Part shown: piece by piece, positions 60,894-64,000 of the stretch
Layout of the letters: every line of letters begins with the position of its first letter
Numbering within the stretch: the stretch's first letter is position 1
Assembly: GCA_018806915.1 (NCBI GenBank)
Contig: JAGKQI010000101.1
Span: forward strand, 496,001 to 560,000
Direction of reading: 5' to 3'
DNA from: Phytophthora colocasiae
Lineage: Eukaryota; Oomycota; Peronosporomycetes; Peronosporales; Peronosporaceae
Length of the DNA: 64,000 bases
Notes under the pieces: generated by a model
Databases searched by the model: none
What the model was told of the DNA's origin: nothing
The model's input: only the letters and a program-made list of their open reading frames with translations
Translations under genes and position numbers: made by a program

Positions 60894-61895
60894 ATGGATC
60901 GAAGTGAGTTTCCTCACTTGACCGACTCTCAGTTTGAGTCGGTTTGGAAGATGGCGGGCATCTTTGGGATGGATGCCTTCCGAAGCTTGGCGGCGGCGAC
61001 GCCGGCCGAGCAGGTCGAACGCGTGGCGGCGTTCGACATGTACGAACGTGGGCTCATTGAGCACGTTCGAGGAACCTTTGAGGCTCCTGTGGTTGAACCG
61101 AGGCCGGTTCAACCCAAGCCTTTAAGACTCAAGGTTCTTCCCTATGAAGGGAAAGAAGGTGAAAACCTTCACTTCTGGATTCGAGAAGTTGAGCTCGCCA
61201 TGGAGGCGGCTCTCATCTCGGTGGAGCGACTTCGGGTCGCTTTCGCGCTGTCTAACCTCGGGGGTCGAGCGAAGACATGGGCGTACACGCGCGAAGCGAC
61301 GTCGCCTGGATGTTTTACATCCTGGGCCCAGCTGTGCGAACAGCTTCGGGCCGCATTCCTCCCGGCGAACTATGAGTATCGCCAGCGGTCACGCTTCCTA
61401 GCCTGCAAGCAAGGGAAACGTGACCTGCACGAGTACATCCAAGAGATGCGCGTTCTCGCGGCATCTCTGGTAGGGAACCCCCTACCTGAACACATCCAAG
61501 TAACTGTGTTCATGGACGGCTTAAGAGTAAGCCCGCGCACGCAACTGTTCCGCGTGCAGGTCAACACGATGGAGGAGGCGATTCAAGTCGCGCTCCAGGA
61601 GGAGTACAGCCATACACAGGCTCAGACTCCTGCCTCTGCGTGGCAAGGCCACAGCGGGCCGACGACGGCGTCGGCCAGTGCTCCTGGGGATGGAGCAGGC
61701 TCGGGACCAGCCCCTATGGACTTGGGGCTCGCCGAGCAGAAACGCATCCGCTGTTTCGAGTGCGGGCGTTTCGGACACTTCGCACGTGTCTGCCCCTCTG
61801 GGGGGCAATGGAAGAGGTCTTCTAAGCCTCAGGGCTCTAAAGGCCGCTGGAAGAATCCGGCGCCCAAGAGTCAGGGGAACTCTGGGGACCAGTAG
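60894..61895 (+). CDS. gypsy 2 gag
   Basis: 333 aa from the ATG in GCCACCATGG. Helical capsid (LKVLPYEGKEGENLHFWIRE, TSWAQLCEQLRAAFLPANY, KRDLHEYIQEMRVLAA), Gly/Ala/Ser-rich spacer, then one zinc knuckle CFECGRFGHFARVC and a basic tail. The stop at 61893-61895 overlaps the following frame. Intact. Confidence 0.88.
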   Translation: MDRSEFPHLTDSQFESVWKMAGIFGMDAFRSLAAATPAEQVERVAAFDMYERGLIEHVRGTFEAPVVEPRPVQPKPLRLKVLPYEGKEGENLHFWIREVELAMEAALISVERLRVAFALSNLGGRAKTWAYTREATSPGCFTSWAQLCEQLRAAFLPANYEYRQRSRFLACKQGKRDLHEYIQEMRVLAASLVGNPLPEHIQVTVFMDGLRVSPRTQLFRVQVNTMEEAIQVALQEEYSHTQAQTPASAWQGHSGPTTASASAPGDGAGSGPAPMDLGLAEQKRIRCFECGRFGHFARVCPSGGQWKRSSKPQGSKGRWKNPAPKSQGNSGDQ

Positions 61896-62023
61896 GGGCG
61901 GGGCGCCCTACTGGGGAAACACTAAGTCCCCATGCGGGTGGTGCGGGAGGCACACGCAGTGGAGACTTAGCCCCAGAGAGTCTTGGGACTCTCAAAGCGG
62001 AGAAGGGCAGCGGTGGGCTGCTG

Positions 62024-63253
62024 GTGGTACACGCGAGTGTACGGGGGTTTAACAACCCCTTTAAAGTCTTGATAGACTCTGGGGCGAGCAAGAACTTTGC
62101 TCGCCGACAAACTGTCGCAAGGAATCGCGGCAAGTTTGAGGACGCTCTACGTGAGAGCGAGGGAAGTGGGCTAGTCGCCGTACGACTAGCCGATGGTACG
62201 GTGGTGGAAGTACCAAAGATCCAGGTGGACCTGGCTGTGAAGTTTGAGGACTTCGACAGCGTGGAGTCGTTCATTGTCCTCGAGATGGACAAGTACGACT
62301 TGATCCTAGGGATGCCGTGGCTTGAGAAGCACGAGCCCTGGATCGATTGGCGCGGCAAAGCCATTGGGGCTAGCCGGCCTGCAGTCTCTGACAGAGCTTT
62401 GGTGAGTCATGTTCCCACCTCTGTCAGGACTAAGGGCGTTCGCTGGAACCGCCAGGACGCGGCAGCGTCCGAGGAGTATTTGGGGGCTGGTGTAGTCGGT
62501 GCTACATCGCCCCACACGAGAAGTGATCGTGGGCCATGGATGGCCGGGGCAACGGGCGGAGGCCCTTGCCCTACGTGTGGGTCTGCAACGATAGCAGGGC
62601 CCCACGCACGAAGTCGCAGCGACGTACAGGCTGTGACTGTGGTAGTGCCCGAGAGCACTAACCAGGTGGGTAACTTAGGTCCACAAGCGGATCAAAGAGT
62701 TCCGCAGGAAGCCAAGATGGCTCGCGATGCCGAAGTAGTGGCATCGCCAGGCGTACGAGAAGTAGTTCGACGCCAGGTCGCTCAGACCATAACTGATGCG
62801 GGTAACAGAGTTCCGCATGGAGCCACGAGGGCTCGTGATGCCGAAGTAGTGGCATCACCAGGCTTGAGAGAAGTAGTTCCACGCAAGGTCGCTCAGACCA
62901 TAACTGATCAGGAAGACACCAAGGGTGCTTCCGATGCGGGTAACGCAGTTCCGCACGGAGCCATGAGGGCTCGTGATGCCATCGTAGTGGCATCACCTGG
63001 CGTGGGTAAGTTAACCCCACGCCATGGTCGTAAGCCGGGGTTGGTAGAATACCATCCCGAAGAAGTCCACGAGGACTTGGGACAGGAGCTAAAGGCTCCT
63101 AGGTCACAGTCGGTCGAAGAATGCTATCACATCTTCGACGGCGTGACCGGGCATCGCGTGAAGGCGGGGGCCATCGAGTTGGCACCCCTGCCTGAGGTAT
63201 CAGAGCTATTGAACCTCGAGGAAGTCGCGATGGAGGACTTCCTGCCCGAATGA
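62024..63253 (+). CDS. gypsy 2 aspartic protease with repeat-rich tail
   Basis: Frame -1 to gag. It is open upstream into the gag end, so a -1 ribosomal frameshift near the gag stop is the probable route. The annotated start is the first GTG only. Protease active site VLIDSGASKNFARR and the second motif YDLILGMPWLEKHEPWIDW are intact. The C-terminal 250 residues are not conserved protease; they contain three tandem repeats. The stop overlaps the next ATG as ATGA. Confidence 0.82.
   Translation: MVHASVRGFNNPFKVLIDSGASKNFARRQTVARNRGKFEDALRESEGSGLVAVRLADGTVVEVPKIQVDLAVKFEDFDSVESFIVLEMDKYDLILGMPWLEKHEPWIDWRGKAIGASRPAVSDRALVSHVPTSVRTKGVRWNRQDAAASEEYLGAGVVGATSPHTRSDRGPWMAGATGGGPCPTCGSATIAGPHARSRSDVQAVTVVVPESTNQVGNLGPQADQRVPQEAKMARDAEVVASPGVREVVRRQVAQTITDAGNRVPHGATRARDAEVVASPGLREVVPRKVAQTITDQEDTKGASDAGNAVPHGAMRARDAIVVASPGVGKLTPRHGRKPGLVEYHPEEVHEDLGQELKAPRSQSVEECYHIFDGVTGHRVKAGAIELAPLPEVSELLNLEEVAMEDFLPE
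62697..63025 (+). repeat. Three imperfect tandem repeats in the protease tail
   Basis: Units of about 37-46 codons with the core VPHGATRARDAEVVASPG, followed by REVV.R.VAQTITD in the first two. The third is shorter. Differences between units are mostly single substitutions, suggesting recent expansion. Confidence 0.8.
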
Positions 63254-64000
63254 AGGCCGGGGAGATATCGGAGATGGTTCTCCTTAGGCCGGAGCCCACT
63301 CCAGAGGAGTTGAACTCCTCCTCAGTGATGGACGAAGACGTCCTGGAGGAGTTCCGGAAGCAACGTGCGTCGCGCACGGGCTCCGAGATTCTGAAGAATC
63401 CAATGGATCCGCTGTATCCTTTAGTGAAGGAGTTTGAGGACGTGGTGTCCAAGGACCCACCCTCAAAGCTCCCACCAGACCGAGGGATCAGGCACGAGAT
63501 TGATCTCGTGCCAGGCACAAAGTATTGTGTCACGCGTCAATGGCCCCTGCCCCGAGAGCAGAGCGACGTCATTGACGCGTTCTTCGCCGCTAAGGCGAAA
63601 GCGGGAATGGTGCGGGAATCGAAGTCCCCGCACTCGACGCCAACCTTCTGCGTTCGCAAGCCGAACGGGAAGTGGCGTCTGGTTCATGCTTACAATAAGC
63701 TGAACAGCGCGACTGTGCCAGCACAGACGCCGATCCCTCGCAAGGATGTGTTGTTGAACAACATGGCCGGCTGCACGCTGTATAGCGCGCTGGATCTGGT
63801 GGATGGATACTACCAGATCCTGATGCGGGAGTGTGATATCCCGCTCACGGCCGTGAGCACGCCTAGCGGTATGCTCTGGGAGTGGCTGGTAATGCCACAA
63901 GGTCTATCCAACGCACCAGCGACCTTCAATCGCTTGGTCACACAGTTGTTTAGACCTTTGCGTGCGTTCACGCAGACGTACTTTGACGATATATTCGTCC
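63250..64000 (+). CDS. gypsy 2 reverse transcriptase (partial)
   Basis: Begins with the ATG of the ATGA overlap and runs off the window (250 codons). RT motifs: IRHEIDLVPGTKYCVTRQWP, KSPHSTPTFCVRKPNGKW, LDLVDGYYQI, MPQGLSNAPATFNRL, and the catalytic YFDDIF at the very end. No disruption seen. Confidence 0.9.
   Translation, partial: MKAGEISEMVLLRPEPTPEELNSSSVMDEDVLEEFRKQRASRTGSEILKNPMDPLYPLVKEFEDVVSKDPPSKLPPDRGIRHEIDLVPGTKYCVTRQWPLPREQSDVIDAFFAAKAKAGMVRESKSPHSTPTFCVRKPNGKWRLVHAYNKLNSATVPAQTPIPRKDVLLNNMAGCTLYSALDLVDGYYQILMRECDIPLTAVSTPSGMLWEWLVMPQGLSNAPATFNRLVTQLFRPLRAFTQTYFDDIFV

Larger units (their letters stand above)
60501..64000 (+). mobile_element. Second Ty3/gypsy retrotransposon, 3'-truncated by window edge
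   Basis: Plus-strand element unrelated in detail to gypsy 1. A probable 5' LTR starts at 60501 with TGTAACGGGGTTACA, itself a palindrome. The LTR end was not resolved because the partner LTR lies outside the window. A promoter-like TATATAGG sits near 60611. Three coding frames follow (gag, protease, reverse transcriptase), each shifted by -1 from the previous one. It starts 177 bp after gypsy 1. Confidence 0.85.

Noticed and set aside
1..64000. tRNA, rRNA, CRISPR arrays, bacterial operons or riboswitches
   Set aside because: None recognised; the gene structure is eukaryotic. The only tRNA-like sequence is the copia primer-binding site.

Overview
The window is eukaryotic nuclear DNA from an oomycete, most likely a Phytophthora species. 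The reasons are compact genes with few, short introns (51-82 bp, GT...AG), gene spacing of a few hundred bases, a folate-biopterin transporter of the BT1 type, a protist-style cGMP-dependent kinase, multi-PH proteins, flagellar/dynein parts, and LTR retrotransposons plus mariner- and piggyBac-like DNA elements. The genus is inferred from overall style, not from a database match.

Layout. 1-2490: 3'-truncated glucosamine-6-phosphate synthase (minus strand) with a 494-bp MITE 38 bp upstream of its ATG. 2961-7058: tandem pair of receptor-like TKL kinases with mucin-like ectodomains. 7124-8845: folate-biopterin transporter. 10729-14199: propionyl-CoA carboxylase beta chain and aspartyl aminopeptidase. 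14400-17447: p25-alpha/PH protein. 17765-20291: 3-hydroxyisobutyryl-CoA hydrolase and a divergent unknown gene that share a symmetric promoter. 20407-24809: cGMP-dependent protein kinase carrying a piggyBac-like element in one intron. 25636-33742: three genes with two, two and seven PH domains (two end in CaaX boxes), interrupted by a Tctex-type dynein light chain and a Dpy-30-motif protein. 33935-39269: copia element. 39411-41548: tandem uracil phosphoribosyltransferases. 42032-43697: unknown acidic protein. 43986-44479: second MITE copy, followed by transposon relics. 46284-49965: alpha-SNAP and a secreted GH3 beta-xylosidase. 50076-50570: aldo-keto reductase pseudogene. 50639-60323: full-length 9.7-kb gypsy element. 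60501-64000: a second, different gypsy element running off the edge.

Functional links. PCCB and HIBCH both act in valine/propionate catabolism in mitochondria and lie about 5 kb apart. The PH-domain genes, PKG and receptor-like kinases make this a signalling-rich interval. The dynein light chain and Dpy-30 protein would fit the zoospore flagellum. The last third is accessory, retrotransposon-dominated DNA. At least four of the mobile elements look recent, because LTR pairs or MITE copies are nearly identical by eye.

Limits. Exon boundaries were set by hand from splice signals, reading phase and family conservation. Family names come from motif recognition, with no searches run.
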